Origin: Paenirhodobacter populi
GTDB taxonomy: Bacteria; Pseudomonadota; Alphaproteobacteria; Rhodobacterales; Rhodobacteraceae
DNA length: 64,000 bases
Assembly: GCF_004022215.1 (NCBI RefSeq)
Contig: NZ_SAUZ01000021.1
Span: 1 to 64,000, forward strand
Reading direction: 5' to 3'
The notes under the pieces are model-generated. The model was given only the letters and a program-made list of their open reading frames with translations. It ran no database searches and was not told the origin of the DNA. Within the stretch, counting starts at the first letter, position 1, and the number at the start of each line of letters is the position of its first letter. This document shows, piece by piece, positions 44,157 through 53,527 of this stretch. The translations under genes and the position numbers were made by a program.

Positions 44157-44213
44157 TGCCCGCATCTTTCGTGGATCACGGCAGGCGGGCACTCCGCTAT
44201 TGAAAGACTCCCC

Positions 44214-45719
44214 ATGACCTGGCTCGACAATATCCAGCGCAGCTTCCTCGACTGGAACGCGATGGCTGAAGTGTTGCCCACCATGCTGACGGTGGGCCTG
44301 AAGAACACGCTGATCCTCGCCGCCGCCTCGACCGTCCTGGGCGTGATCATCGGCATGATCCTCGCGGTCATGGGGATATCGCGATCGGCCTGGCTACGGA
44401 TACCGGCGCGGATCTACACCGACGTCTTCCGTGGCCTGCCCGCGATCGTCACCATCCTTCTCGTCGGGCAGGGCTTCGCCCGCATCGGGCGCGAGATCTT
44501 CGGACCTTCGCCCTATCCGATGGGTATCCTCGCGCTCAGCCTGATCGCAGGCGCCTATATCGGCGAGATTTTCCGCGCTGGCATCCAGAGCGTCGAGAAA
44601 GGTCAGCTCGAAGCCTGCCGCGCCCTTTCCATGAGCTACTTACAGGGAATGCGCCTGATCGTCATTCCGCAGGGTGTGCGCAGGGTCCTGCCGGCCCTGG
44701 TCAACCAGTTCATCGGCAACGTCAAGGATTCGAGCCTCGTGTATTTTCTGGGCCTGCTGGCGTCCGAGCGCGAGATCTTCCGCGTCGGGCAAGACCAGGC
44801 GGTGGTGACGGGCAACCTGTCGCCCTTGTTGCTGGCGGGGATATTCTATCTGCTCATCACCGTGCCGCTGACCCATTTGGTCAATTACATCGATCACTAC
44901 CTGCGCAGCGGACGCCGCCCCTCGACAATCACCAGCGGCCTTGAAGAGGTCAGCGAACTGAAAGGGGCGAACGCCGCAGCGGCACAGGAATACACGGGCG
45001 GCACGCTTGAGGTGCGGGACCTGCATATGGCCTACGGTTCGCTTGAGGTGCTGAAGGGCATCGACCTGAAGGTGCCGGCGGGATCAGTCACCTGCATCAT
45101 CGGCCCTTCCGGATCGGGCAAGTCTACGCTGCTACGATGCATCAACCGTCTGGTTGAGCCGCGCGCGGGCGATGTGTTGCTCGACGGGCAAAGCGTCTTC
45201 TCGATCCGGCCCGAACTTCTGCGCGCGCGTGTCGGCATGGTATTCCAGCAATTCAACCTGTTTCCGGATCATACAGCGCTCGGCAATGTCGCGCTGGCGC
45301 CGCAGCGCATCAAGGGCCTGTCGCACGATGAAGCCACGGCGATCGCCCGCGCCCGTCTCGCCGAAGTGGGCCTTGCCTCGCGCGCCGATCATCGCCCCGC
45401 GGGGCTTTCGGGCGGGCAGCAGCAGCGGGTCGCGATCGCCCGCGCGCTGGCGATGTCGCCCGAGGTGATCCTGTTCGACGAGGTGACCAGCGCGCTGGAC
45501 CCCGAACTGGTCAAAGGGGTGCTGAACCTCATGGAAGATCTGGGCCGGCGCGGGATGACGATGGTCATCGTCACGCATGAGATGAATTTCGCGCGCAGCG
45601 TCGCCGATCAGGTGGTGTTCATGGATGAGGGCAAGGTGGTCGAGTCGGGCTCGCCGGAGGAGATCTTCGGCAACCCGCGCAGCCAGCGCCTGCGGAATTT
45701 CCTGGCCGAGGTGCTGTGA
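44214..45719 (+). CDS. Polar amino acid ABC transporter, permease fused to ATP-binding domain
   Basis: A 501-residue single polypeptide. Residues about 15-225 are a HisM/GlnP-type permease with the EAA loop EACRALSMSYLQGMRL and IPQGVRRVLPAL. A linker (about 228-262, rich in Ala and acidic residues) leads to a complete ATPase (about 263-501: GPSGSGKST, LSGGQQQRVAIARAL, ILFDEVTSALD, VTHE). Permease and ATPase are normally separate proteins in this family. Since only one permease is present, a homodimer of fusions is expected. ATG 44214 gives a normal permease N-terminus; the open frame to 44124 has no homology. Confidence 0.9.
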   Translation: MTWLDNIQRSFLDWNAMAEVLPTMLTVGLKNTLILAAASTVLGVIIGMILAVMGISRSAWLRIPARIYTDVFRGLPAIVTILLVGQGFARIGREIFGPSPYPMGILALSLIAGAYIGEIFRAGIQSVEKGQLEACRALSMSYLQGMRLIVIPQGVRRVLPALVNQFIGNVKDSSLVYFLGLLASEREIFRVGQDQAVVTGNLSPLLLAGIFYLLITVPLTHLVNYIDHYLRSGRRPSTITSGLEEVSELKGANAAAAQEYTGGTLEVRDLHMAYGSLEVLKGIDLKVPAGSVTCIIGPSGSGKSTLLRCINRLVEPRAGDVLLDGQSVFSIRPELLRARVGMVFQQFNLFPDHTALGNVALAPQRIKGLSHDEATAIARARLAEVGLASRADHRPAGLSGGQQQRVAIARALAMSPEVILFDEVTSALDPELVKGVLNLMEDLGRRGMTMVIVTHEMNFARSVADQVVFMDEGKVVESGSPEEIFGNPRSQRLRNFLAEVL

Positions 45720-45736
45720 TGAAGGAAGAGGATGCG

Positions 45737-46747
45737 ATGACGGGACGATTGCTCAACTGGGGCATACTCGGCTGCGCGGGGATCGCGCGCAAGGCGATGA
45801 TCCCGGCCATAACCGGCAGCCGCAACGGCCGCGTGGCGGCTGTCGCCTCGCGCGATGCCGTGAAGGCGCGCGCCTTCGCCGACGAGTTGAGGATCGCACA
45901 GGCCTGCGGCAGCTACGACGAACTGCTGCGCGATCCCTCCGTCGACGTGATCTACAACCCGCTGCCGAACCATTTGCACGTGCCGATGACCATTGCTGCG
46001 CTTGCGGCGGGCAAACCCGTTCTATGCGAAAAGCCGCTGGGTCTGAGCGCGGCAGAGGTGCAATTGCTTCAAGCGGCGCAGCGACGATTCGGCCTGCCGG
46101 TGGCCGAAGCCTTCATGGTGCGCTTCCATCCGCAGTGGCAGGCCGCACGCGATCTGGTGCGTTCGGGCCGGCTGGGCGAATTGCGCGCGATCCACACCGT
46201 CTTCACCTATTTCAACGCTGATCCGGACAACGTCCGCAACCGGCCGGAACTGGGCGGCGGCGGGCTCTACGACGTGGGCTGCTATGCCATCAACACAGCG
46301 CGCTTTCTACTGGAGGCAGAACCCGAGGCGGCCATCGGCCTGTTCGAGCGCGACCCCGCATTCGGCACCGACCGGCTGACGAGCGGCCTCGTCTCATTCC
46401 CCGGGGGCGCTCGCCTCGCCTTCACCTGCGCGACCCAGGCGGCCCTGACGCAGGAGGCGCTGATCATCGGCACGAAGGGACGGCTGCACATTCCCGTTGC
46501 CTTCAATCCGCCACCCGACATGGCCGCGACCATCGTTTTCGATGATTGCCGCGATCTGATCGGCACGGGACGCGAGGTCATCACTCTTCCGCCGGCCGAC
46601 CAGTATCGGCTGTTGGCCGAGGCCTTCGCCGACACGGTGATGGGACAGGCGGCGGCGCTCGAGGATATCGCGTCCTCCATCTCGAACATGCGCGTGCTCG
46701 ACGCGCTTTTACGCTCGGCCGCGACGGGCCGATGGGAAACCCTCTGA
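45737..46747 (+). CDS. Gfo/Idh/MocA-family NAD(P)-dependent oxidoreductase
   Basis: A 336-residue dehydrogenase. The Rossmann domain starts NWGILGCAGIARKAMIPAI, and the family mark is VLCEKPLGLSA with the catalytic-region Lys. The C-terminal domain has GGGGLYDVGCYAINTARFLL (DxGxY-type motif). Members oxidise sugars, inositols, amino-sugar derivatives or act on opine-like substrates. GAAGAGG precedes ATG 45737. ATG 45719, which overlaps the upstream stop (TGATG), is an alternative adding six residues. It follows the fused transporter and is expected to act on the imported compound. Confidence 0.88.
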   Translation: MTGRLLNWGILGCAGIARKAMIPAITGSRNGRVAAVASRDAVKARAFADELRIAQACGSYDELLRDPSVDVIYNPLPNHLHVPMTIAALAAGKPVLCEKPLGLSAAEVQLLQAAQRRFGLPVAEAFMVRFHPQWQAARDLVRSGRLGELRAIHTVFTYFNADPDNVRNRPELGGGGLYDVGCYAINTARFLLEAEPEAAIGLFERDPAFGTDRLTSGLVSFPGGARLAFTCATQAALTQEALIIGTKGRLHIPVAFNPPPDMAATIVFDDCRDLIGTGREVITLPPADQYRLLAEAFADTVMGQAAALEDIASSISNMRVLDALLRSAATGRWETL

Positions 46748-46774
46748 AACATGCAGACGAAGGACGACGGGAAC

Positions 46775-47893
46775 ATGACTTTCGCAACTCCCACAAGCAC
46801 GGTGATCATCGGCGCCGGCATTTTCGGCGTATCCACGGCGGTGCAGCTGGCCCGCCGCGGCGTCGCGGTCACACTCATCAATGATGGGCCGGTGGCGAAC
46901 GGAGCCTCGGGGCGCTCGCTTTCCTGGCTCAATTCTTCGCGGAGGCGATCGCGCGAATACCATGATCTGCGCATGGCCGGGATGGACCGTTACCGCACAC
47001 TCTCCGCCCGGCTCGGGCGGGTGGACTGGCTGCGTTTCGACGGCGGGCTGACATGGGACGCCGACGATGAGAGCAACGGCATCGCCGCCGCCTTCGCCCA
47101 CGAAGTCTCCCTGGGTTATGACGCCGTGCATCTGAACGCCGACGAGATCGCCGACTGGACGCCCGGAACCGATACCGCCGCCGTTACGCCCGAGGGCGCG
47201 ATCTTCAACCCCGGCGAAGGCTGGGTGGACCTGCCGTCGCTGATCGCGCACCTGCTGACGGAGTTCGCGGCACTGGGCGGGACGCTGATCACCGATGAAG
47301 GGGCGGCCGAAGTGATAGCCGAAGATGGCCGGGCCATCGGCGCACGGACGGGCAACGCCCTCCATCTGGCAGATGTGGTGATGCTGGCGACGGGCCCCTC
47401 GGTGCCGGCGATGGCGGCAAAGGTCGGCGTGCGGATCGATGATGGCACGCCTCTGGCGCTGCTGATCGTCACAGAACCCGTAGAGCATCCGCTCAGGGCC
47501 GTCCTGAACACGCCCCGCGTCGCAATCCGCCCGGCGCCAGGCAATCGGTTCTCGCTCGACGCCGACTGGGCCGCAGTCGAAGGCGTCGCGGCGAAGGATG
47601 GTGCCTATCTGGTGGATCCCGCCGTGGTCGAAGACCTCTTGGCCGAGGCGTCGCAGGTGCTCGAAGGCCATCCACGTCTGAAGGCGGATCGTTGGGGTGC
47701 CGGGCGCAAGCCCATTCCGGGCGATGGCGAACCGGTGATCGGCGCCGTCACGACGCTGCCGGGGCTTTATGTGGCGTTCAGCCATTCGGGCGCGACGCTC
47801 GGCCTGATCGTCGGGGAAATGGCCGCCTACGAGATCGTGACAGGCGTACGCCATCCGATGCTGGCGACCTTCCGCCCCGAACGCTTCGCCTGA
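46775..47893 (+). CDS. DAO-type FAD-dependent oxidoreductase
   Basis: A 372-residue flavoprotein of the D-amino acid oxidase/glycine oxidase fold. The FAD-binding motif is VIIGAGIFGVSTAVQLARRG near the N-terminus. The second conserved area is the C-terminal RKPIPGDGEPVIGAV and AFSHSGATLGLIVGEMAA. Such enzymes oxidise primary or secondary amines (sarcosine, glycine, D-amino acids, opines). The start at 46775 has AAGGA 8-9 nt before it; ATG 46751 is also possible. It is the last gene of the LacI-regulated operon and supports an N-substituted amino acid as substrate. Confidence 0.88.
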   Translation: MTFATPTSTVIIGAGIFGVSTAVQLARRGVAVTLINDGPVANGASGRSLSWLNSSRRRSREYHDLRMAGMDRYRTLSARLGRVDWLRFDGGLTWDADDESNGIAAAFAHEVSLGYDAVHLNADEIADWTPGTDTAAVTPEGAIFNPGEGWVDLPSLIAHLLTEFAALGGTLITDEGAAEVIAEDGRAIGARTGNALHLADVVMLATGPSVPAMAAKVGVRIDDGTPLALLIVTEPVEHPLRAVLNTPRVAIRPAPGNRFSLDADWAAVEGVAAKDGAYLVDPAVVEDLLAEASQVLEGHPRLKADRWGAGRKPIPGDGEPVIGAVTTLPGLYVAFSHSGATLGLIVGEMAAYEIVTGVRHPMLATFRPERFA

Positions 47894-47901
47894 AAGGAAA
47901 A

Positions 47902-47938
47902 GGCGTGGCTTCCGCACTTTCCCTTCGGAGGCCGCGCC
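47902..47938 (+). terminator. Operon terminator hairpin
   Basis: GGCGTGGCTTCC (47902-47913) can pair with GGAGGCCGCGCC (47927-47938) as a 12-bp stem with two G-U pairs and a 13-nt loop, 8 nt after the flavoprotein stop. It closes the plus-strand operon before the convergent metal-transporter genes. Confidence 0.6.
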
Positions 47939-47979
47939 CATCCCTCCCCGAACCGGCCGGCTGAAACGGGCACTTGGAT

Positions 47980-48110
47980 CTCGATGCCCGCCGTGCCGGG
48001 GCCGACGCCGGGCACCAAGTGTAGCACGCGGAACCCGGCCAAGCGGTCTCGCGGGTTCTGCGCGAAGCGCAGCACCGCCAGCAGGTCGTTCACATGACCG
48101 AAGTCAGTGC
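47980..48110 (-). pseudogene. UvrD/PcrA-like DNA helicase fragment
   Basis: On the minus strand the interval encodes HVNDLLAVLRFAQNPRDRLA followed by GFRVLHLVPGVGPGTA. This resembles the internal segment of alphaproteobacterial UvrD-like helicases (pattern HVKDxLAxLRxAxNPRxRxAGFRVxQLxPGxGPxTA, from memory). No flanking helicase motifs are present on either side, so this is an isolated fragment. The rest of 47894-48290 contains no supported gene; a short plus-strand frame ending at 48280 (DDIAGFLTLAHDPRL) may be a second relic. Confidence 0.55.
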
Positions 48111-48290
48111 GATGCCCGACTGGATCCTGCGCGAAGAGGGCACCGGCCTGCCGATCCGGGCCGTCCGGCTGGGCTAAGGGATCGACAAGGGCCTTCATGT
48201 CGGCGCGCCGGGGCGAGGAAGCGATCGACGATATCGCGGGCTTCCTGACCCTGGCGCACGACCCCCGGCTTGTGCAATGAAGCCGGAGCT

Positions 48291-49124
48291 TCAGTTCGTC
48301 GCCTCGGTCTGGCGCAAGGGATACGATTTCCGGATAAAGACCGCGACAAAGATGCCGGTCAGGATCAGAATGATCGTGGGGGCGGGCGCGCTGTCGAGGA
48401 AGAAGCTGGCATAGACCCCGGACAGCATCGCGATCAGGCAGACCACCGAGGCCACGACCAGCATCCGGCCGAAGCTGCGCGTGATCAGAAAGGCGATCGC
48501 CCCCGGCGCGATCAAGAGCCCCACGGCAAGGATCAGCCCCGTCGCGGAAAGCGTCGCCACCACCGTCAGCGACAGGATCGCCAGAAGCCCGTAATGCAAC
48601 AACCCGACCGGCAGGCCAGAGACCCGCGCCTGCGCAGGATCGAAGGCATGCAGCATCAGGTCCTTCCATTTCAGCGCCAACGCCACCGTCACGAACAGCG
48701 CGATGATCCCCGCCGTCCACAGATCCTCCGACCCCACCCCAAGCATGTTGCCGAACAGGATATGGTCCAGATGCGCCTCCGAGGTGACCGAGGTGTAAAG
48801 CACCACGCCCGCGCCGAACATGCCGGAATAGACGACACCCATCACCGTGTCGCGCTTGACCCGGCTGTTGTCGGCCAGATAGCCGGTCGCCAGCGCCGTC
48901 ACCATGCCCGCACCGAAGGCCCCGACGATCAGGGGAATGCCGGTGATATAGGCCAGCACGATACCCGGCAGGACGGCGTGGCTGACCGCATCGCCCATCA
49001 GCGCCCAGCCCTTCAGCACGAGGAAACAGGACAGCAGCGCCGTGGGCACCGCCACCATCGCGGCGATCCAGAAGGCGTTTTGCATGAAGCCGAACTGAAA
49101 GGGGGACAACAGCGTCTCGATCAT
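48291..49124 (-). CDS. Mn/Fe-type metal ABC transporter permease 2
   Basis: A 277-residue permease of the ABC-3 family (SitD/MntD/ZnuB type). Hydrophobic segments span the chain, and the family marks WALMGDAVSHAVLPGIVLAY and LAVGLLIAPGAIAFLITRSF are present. ATG 49124 overlaps the upstream permease stop (ATGA). The much longer open frame to 49934 is a shadow of that gene. Two different permeases in one operon are typical of SitABCD-like manganese or iron importers. Confidence 0.9.
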   Translation of the reverse strand: MIETLLSPFQFGFMQNAFWIAAMVAVPTALLSCFLVLKGWALMGDAVSHAVLPGIVLAYITGIPLIVGAFGAGMVTALATGYLADNSRVKRDTVMGVVYSGMFGAGVVLYTSVTSEAHLDHILFGNMLGVGSEDLWTAGIIALFVTVALALKWKDLMLHAFDPAQARVSGLPVGLLHYGLLAILSLTVVATLSATGLILAVGLLIAPGAIAFLITRSFGRMLVVASVVCLIAMLSGVYASFFLDSAPAPTIILILTGIFVAVFIRKSYPLRQTEATN

Positions 49125-49984
49125 CGCGCGGTCTCCATGCCGGGGCTTCGGGCCGCCTTGCGGCGCGCGGCCAGAAGGCCGTGTTTCGGCGCGAAGACAA
49201 AGGCCGTCAGGAAGATCAGCGTTTGCAGGCAAACGATGATGCCCCCTGTCGCCCCGTCGAGGAAATAGCTGGCATAGGCGCCAAGGAAGCTCGTCACCGT
49301 GCCGATCAGCACCGAGGTCGCGATCAGCCGCGGGAAGCGATCGCACAGCAGATAGGCCGTGGCCCCCGGCGTCACCACCATGGCGATCACCAGAAACGCC
49401 CCCACCGTCTGCATCGCCGCCACCACGCAGGCCGACAGGAGGATGAAGAAGACCGCCTTCAGGAGCCCCGGGTTCAACCCCACGGTGCGCGCATGGCTTT
49501 CGTCGAAGAACACCACCATCAGGTCCTTCCATTTCGCCAGCAGCACCGCCAGCGACACGAAACCGATGATCGCCAGTTGCAGCGTATCGCCGGGCGTGAT
49601 CGCCAGAATATTGCCCATGGTGATCGTCTGGACCGAAATCGCCATCGGGTTGACCGACACCATGAACAGCCCGAGCCCGAAGAACGCGGTGAAGATCAGC
49701 CCGATCACCACGTCGATCTTCAACCCCGACCGATCCGACAGGAACAGCATCGCCGCCGCCGCCAGACCTCCGGCGATGAAGGCGCCAAGCGCGAAGGGCA
49801 GGCCCAGCATATAGGCGCCGGCCACCCCCGGCACGACCGAATGCGAAAGCGCGTCGCCGATCAGCGACCAGCCCTTGAGCGTCAGATAGGCCGACAGGAA
49901 GGCGCAGACCCCGCCCACAAGCGCGGAAACCCACATCGCATTCACCATGAAGCCGTAGCTGAAGGGTTCGAGGAGGGTGGTCAT
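49121..49984 (-). CDS. Mn/Fe-type metal ABC transporter permease 1
   Basis: A 287-residue ABC-3 permease, paralogous to the one that follows (shared pattern [21 protein letters not shown] and [20 protein letters not shown]). It overlaps the ATPase gene by ATGA at its start and the second permease at its end. This four-gene minus-strand block, binding protein, ATPase, permease, permease, has the SitABCD order. Confidence 0.9.
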   Translation of the reverse strand: MTTLLEPFSYGFMVNAMWVSALVGGVCAFLSAYLTLKGWSLIGDALSHSVVPGVAGAYMLGLPFALGAFIAGGLAAAAMLFLSDRSGLKIDVVIGLIFTAFFGLGLFMVSVNPMAISVQTITMGNILAITPGDTLQLAIIGFVSLAVLLAKWKDLMVVFFDESHARTVGLNPGLLKAVFFILLSACVVAAMQTVGAFLVIAMVVTPGATAYLLCDRFPRLIATSVLIGTVTSFLGAYASYFLDGATGGIIVCLQTLIFLTAFVFAPKHGLLAARRKAARSPGMETAR

Positions 49985-50868
49985 TTCACCTCCCCCGCGC
50001 GGCGGGTCCGATCGCCGTATTGCACCAGCGGGCGTTCATCATCCGTCAGGATCGAGACATGGCGCGCGTCGTCATCGTCATGCAATGCCGCTCCGCCAAG
50101 CGTGAACTGCCGCAGCACGCCCCCGAAGGCGGCCTCGAGGTTTTCGCGGGTGAAAGTGGCCCCCGTCGGGCCGTAGCTCAGCACTGTGCCCTTCACCAAG
50201 ACGCAGCGATCGCAGAATTCCGGCACCGAGCCGAGGTTGTGCGTCGAGACCAGCATCACCCGGCCCTCGTCGCGCAATTCGCGCAAAAGCGCGATGATCT
50301 GCTCCTCGGTCTTGACGTCGACGCCGGTGAAGGGCTCGTCCAGCAGGATCAGCTGTCCGTCCTGCGCCAGCGCGCGGGCAAGGAAGACGCGCTTCTTCTG
50401 GCCGCCCGAAAGCTCACCGATCTGGCGCTTGCGGAAATCGGACATGCCGACCCGGGCCAGCGCCGCCGCGACGGCCTCGTAGTCGGCCTTTGCCGGGCGG
50501 CGCAGGAACCCCATGTGGCCGAAGCGCCCCATCATCACCACATCCTCGACCAGCACCGGGAAGGACCAGTCCACCTCCTCGGACTGCGGCACATAGGCGA
50601 CAAGGTTCCTTTTCAGCGCCTCCTTCACCGGCAGGCCGAGCAGACGGATCTGCCCCTTCGCCAGCGGAACGAACCCCATGATCGCCTTGAACAACGTGGA
50701 TTTGCCCGCGCCATTCACGCCGACCAGCGCGGTTATCGTGCCGCGCGGGGTCTCGAAACGCGCATCACGGAGCGCGGTGTGGCCGTTGCGATAGGTTACG
50801 GTGACATCGCTTGCCATGATGCCGCCCGCCGGGTCGCCTGCAGCGATCTTCTGTTCCATGTCCTGCAT
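49981..50868 (-). CDS. Mn/Fe-type metal ABC transporter ATP-binding protein
   Basis: A 295-residue ATPase of the SitB/MntB/ZnuC class. Walker A is GVNGAGKST, the Q-loop is followed by [20 protein letters not shown] (typical of Mn/Fe/Zn importers), the signature is [15 protein letters not shown] and Walker B is [12 protein letters not shown]. The C-terminal 45 residues include the acidic-His stretch [10 protein letters not shown]. Two closely spaced ATGs (50868 and 50859) follow AAAGGAC and neither spacing is ideal; the first is used. Confidence 0.92.
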   Translation of the reverse strand: MQDMEQKIAAGDPAGGIMASDVTVTYRNGHTALRDARFETPRGTITALVGVNGAGKSTLFKAIMGFVPLAKGQIRLLGLPVKEALKRNLVAYVPQSEEVDWSFPVLVEDVVMMGRFGHMGFLRRPAKADYEAVAAALARVGMSDFRKRQIGELSGGQKKRVFLARALAQDGQLILLDEPFTGVDVKTEEQIIALLRELRDEGRVMLVSTHNLGSVPEFCDRCVLVKGTVLSYGPTGATFTRENLEAAFGGVLRQFTLGGAALHDDDDARHVSILTDDERPLVQYGDRTRRAGEVK

Positions 50869-50899
50869 GTCCTTTGTCTGTCGAAAGGGGCGGCCGCCC

Positions 50900-51802
50900 T
50901 TAATCCATCCCGTCGGCCAGCCCCCTGGCCAAGGTTTCCGACGTGACCCGCAGCAGATCGAGATAGGTCGGCACCGGGCCATCGGGTTCCGACAGGCTGT
51001 CGACATAGAGGACGCCGCCATAATGCGCCCCGGTTTCCCGCGCCACCTGCCGGGCGGGGGCGGTATTCACCGTGCTTTCGCAGAAGACGGCGGGGATGCG
51101 GTTCTTCCGCACCCCGTCGATGACGCGGCGCACCTGTTGCGGCGTGCCCATCTGGTCGGCGTTGATCGGCCAGAGGTAAAGCTCCCGCAGGCCGAAATCG
51201 CGGGCAAGATAGCTGAACGCGCCCTCGCAACTGACCAGCCAGCGCCGATCCTCGGGGAGCGCGGCGATATCGGCCTTCAGGGGCGCAATCGTCTCGGCCA
51301 GCCTGATCCTGTAGGCTTCGGCATTGGTCCTGTAGATGTCCGCATTCGCCGGATCGTATTCGGCAAGCGCCTTTTCGATATTGTCGATGTAGATGTCCGC
51401 GCTCGACAACCCCATCCATGCGTGCGGGTTCGGTTTGCCGTCGTAGTCGCCGCCGTCGATGGCGATCGGTTCGATTCCCTCGGTCACGGTCACGGCGGGC
51501 ACGTCCTTCAGGTTCGACAGGAACTGCCCGAACCACAGTTCGAGGTTCAGCCCATTCCACAGGATCAGATCGGCATCCTGCGCCCGGACGATATCCTGCG
51601 GCGTCGGTTCATAGCCGTGGATCTCGGCCCCCGGCTTGGTGATCGAAACCACCTCGGCCGCGTCGCCCGCCACGTTCCGCGCCATGTCGGCGATCACCGT
51701 GAAGGTCGTCACCACCTTCATCTTGCCCTCCGCAGACGCGCCGGTCGCGCAAAGCATCATGATCGCCGTTGCGCCCATGAGCCGTGTCAGTGCGGAAGTC
51801 AT
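50900..51802 (-). CDS. Mn/Fe-type cluster A-I metal-binding protein
   Basis: A 300-residue periplasmic metal-binding protein with a Sec signal (about 1-24). The four ligands appear as H62 (EIHGYEPTP), H127 (PNPHAWMG), E193 (SCEGAFSY) and D268 (YVDSLS). The H-H-E-D set is that of Mn/Fe binding proteins, and the His-rich loop of zinc-specific ZnuA proteins is missing. It is the first gene of the operon and is preceded by a promoter whose spacer carries a TGCGAA palindrome, facing a Fur-family regulator. Confidence 0.92.
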   Translation of the reverse strand: MTSALTRLMGATAIMMLCATGASAEGKMKVVTTFTVIADMARNVAGDAAEVVSITKPGAEIHGYEPTPQDIVRAQDADLILWNGLNLELWFGQFLSNLKDVPAVTVTEGIEPIAIDGGDYDGKPNPHAWMGLSSADIYIDNIEKALAEYDPANADIYRTNAEAYRIRLAETIAPLKADIAALPEDRRWLVSCEGAFSYLARDFGLRELYLWPINADQMGTPQQVRRVIDGVRKNRIPAVFCESTVNTAPARQVARETGAHYGGVLYVDSLSEPDGPVPTYLDLLRVTSETLARGLADGMD

Positions 51803-51835
51803 GCCATGTCCCCTTCGGTTTGGTCAGCCCCTACA

Positions 51836-51864
51836 TGTAAATGCGAACCATTCGCACAAGTCAA
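51836..51864 (-). promoter_or_regulatory. Metal-transporter promoter with palindrome in the spacer
   Basis: On the minus strand, -35 TTGACT (51859-51864) and -10 TTTACA (51836-51841) are separated by exactly 17 bp. The spacer contains the perfect dyad TGCGAA-TGG-TTCGCA (51842-51856). A further Fur-like AT-rich stretch, ATAATGAGAAGCAATCGCAT, lies at 51869-51888 toward the regulator gene. A metal-loaded Fur/Mur dimer on the dyad would block the promoter. Confidence 0.72.
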
Positions 51865-51948
51865 CAGATAATGAGAAGCAATCGCATTTACGCATAAAGA
51901 TTGCGAAGCCGTGGCCCAAAGAGTAGGAACCCCGAAACAGGAGCCGTC

Positions 51949-52374
51949 ATGCCGAACGACAGCAGCGAATTCGTTCAGGCCCTGCGGGAAGCGGGGCTGA
52001 AGGTGACGCAGCAGCGCGTCGCGCTGCTGGCGACCCTGATGGAATCGACCGACCATCCGAATGCCGAGGAAATCTTCGTGCGGGTGCGGGCGTTAGACGA
52101 TTCCGTCTCGCTCGCCACGGTCTACCGCACGCTCTCGACGCTGGAGGAGGCGGGCCTCGTACAGCGGCTGACCTTCGAGAACGAACCCGCCCGCTTTGAA
52201 ATCACCCCCGCGTCGCAGCATGACCACCTTGTCGATGTCGACAGCGGCGAGGTGATCGAACTGCCAAGCGAAGAGCTGAACCGGATACGGCAGGATCTGG
52301 CAGACCGGCTGGGATATGAAATCGTCAGCCTGCATTCCTTCATCCGCGCAAGGAAGAAGCCCGCCGTTTCCTGA
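51949..52374 (+). CDS. mur: Fur-family metalloregulator, Mur-like
   Basis: A 141-residue Fur-family protein. Winged helix: LKVTQQRVALLATLMES and SLATVYRTLSTLEEAGLVQR. Metal-site residues include H36 (DHPNAEEI) and H91-D92-H93 (HDHLVDVDSGEVIEL). The two CxxC motifs that bind structural zinc in many Fur and Zur proteins are absent, as in alphaproteobacterial Mur/Fur manganese sensors. ATG 51949 has AGGAG 6 nt upstream. Divergence from a Mn/Fe importer with an operator-like dyad strongly supports manganese-dependent repression of that operon. The Mur name is by inference. Confidence 0.85.
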   Translation: MPNDSSEFVQALREAGLKVTQQRVALLATLMESTDHPNAEEIFVRVRALDDSVSLATVYRTLSTLEEAGLVQRLTFENEPARFEITPASQHDHLVDVDSGEVIELPSEELNRIRQDLADRLGYEIVSLHSFIRARKKPAVS

Positions 52375-52474
52375 GCGGGCCAGCTATGGCCTTTGCGACA
52401 AGGGCGTAAAGTGAAATGCTCTCATCCACTGTCATGCCATCTCCGCGCATTCATGTGGGCGCAGGCGCCATTGT

Positions 52475-52491
52475 GGAGAACGACATTCTCC
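52475..52491. terminator. Small hairpin between convergent mur and nicO genes
   Basis: GGAGAA-CGACA-TTCTCC is a 6-bp stem with a 5-nt loop about 100 nt after the regulator stop. The remaining 52375-52648 contains no gene I can support. Confidence 0.4.
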
Positions 52492-52648
52492 GGGGCATTG
52501 CCAGAACCGGCATTTGACCCAACCCCGGCCCGATGCTGCCCTTTGCGGGGGACACCGTCACGACCGGTTTTCCCGGATGGATATCGGCTGCCAGCGCCGA
52601 AGTGGCGGCACAGTCCGTTGTCTCCGGAGCCCGGACACACCGGGCATG

Positions 52649-53527
52649 TCAGATCAGGCGGAAAACCGTCACACCGGCCAGAACCGCGATTGCCGCGCCA
52701 AGCGTGATTTCCGATACCGCCATTGCGGGCACCAGGGACCGCCCCGCGGGCAGGGCCAGAAACATCCCCCGCCGCATCAACTGGGCGATCAGTCCTGCCG
52801 ACGCCGTGACCATCACCGTCCCCAGCCCCATGACCAGAACACCGAGGATGCCCAGAAGATCCAGATCGAACCGCCATGTCAGGATCAGCAGGAAAAGCGC
52901 GCTGCTGCAGGGGCGCAGCGCGATGCCGAGGATCAGTGCCGTGGCTTCCCACCGGTCGCGCGTCGCGGAAAGCGTGAGCGGAGCATGCGCGTGGCCGCAG
53001 CCGCAGCCGGGCGGGTGATCGTGAGGATCCGCCCCTCCCCTCCGGACTTCGGCCAGACGCCCTGCGCCCCGCTTGACGAGCAACAGGCCAAGGACTCCGA
53101 CCAGCGTGAACGAAAGCGGCTCGATCATCGCGGCAAGCCCCTCGATCCGGCCACGCGCGCCGTCAAGCAGCCAGACCGCGGCATAGACCAGAGCCACCGC
53201 CATTGCCGCCTGCGCCAGACTTGACAGTGCCGCCACCACCATCAGCCGGCGCAACGAGGTCGGCGACGCGGCGCCATATGCGGCGAGCACGGCCTTCCCG
53301 TGACCGGGGCCGAGCGCATGCAGGAACCCGTGCGAGAAGCAAAGCAGGAGAAAGGCGGAAACCGCCCCCGGCTGACCCGCCCGGAGCGCGCGCAGCGCCC
53401 CCGCAAGCGCGTTCTGCGCCTCCCGCTGCAAAGAGATCACATGACGGGCGAACCAGTCCTGCGGCCCAAGGGCGAAGGACAATCCGACGATCGCCATGAG
53501 GATTGCGATCACCGCCGCCTGTCGCAT
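52649..53527 (-). CDS. NicO/RcnA-family nickel/cobalt transporter
   Basis: A 292-residue membrane protein of the NicO family. An N-terminal signal-like segment is followed by FSHGFLHALGPGHGKAVLAA, the HxxxxxGPGHG motif involved in metal passage, about six membrane segments and a cytoplasmic His-rich loop (DPHDHPPGCGCGHAHAP). Family members export Ni/Co (RcnA) or import Co. The start overlaps the DUF1007 gene by 19 nt, so they form one transcription unit. The combination with DUF1007 is common in alphaproteobacteria. Confidence 0.88.
   Translation of the reverse strand: MRQAAVIAILMAIVGLSFALGPQDWFARHVISLQREAQNALAGALRALRAGQPGAVSAFLLLCFSHGFLHALGPGHGKAVLAAYGAASPTSLRRLMVVAALSSLAQAAMAVALVYAAVWLLDGARGRIEGLAAMIEPLSFTLVGVLGLLLVKRGAGRLAEVRRGGADPHDHPPGCGCGHAHAPLTLSATRDRWEATALILGIALRPCSSALFLLILTWRFDLDLLGILGVLVMGLGTVMVTASAGLIAQLMRRGMFLALPAGRSLVPAMAVSEITLGAAIAVLAGVTVFRLI

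Noticed and set aside
48291-49934. 547-residue version of the second metal permease
   Set aside because: The N-terminal half is an out-of-frame read of the first permease gene; the true start at 49124 overlaps its stop as ATGA.
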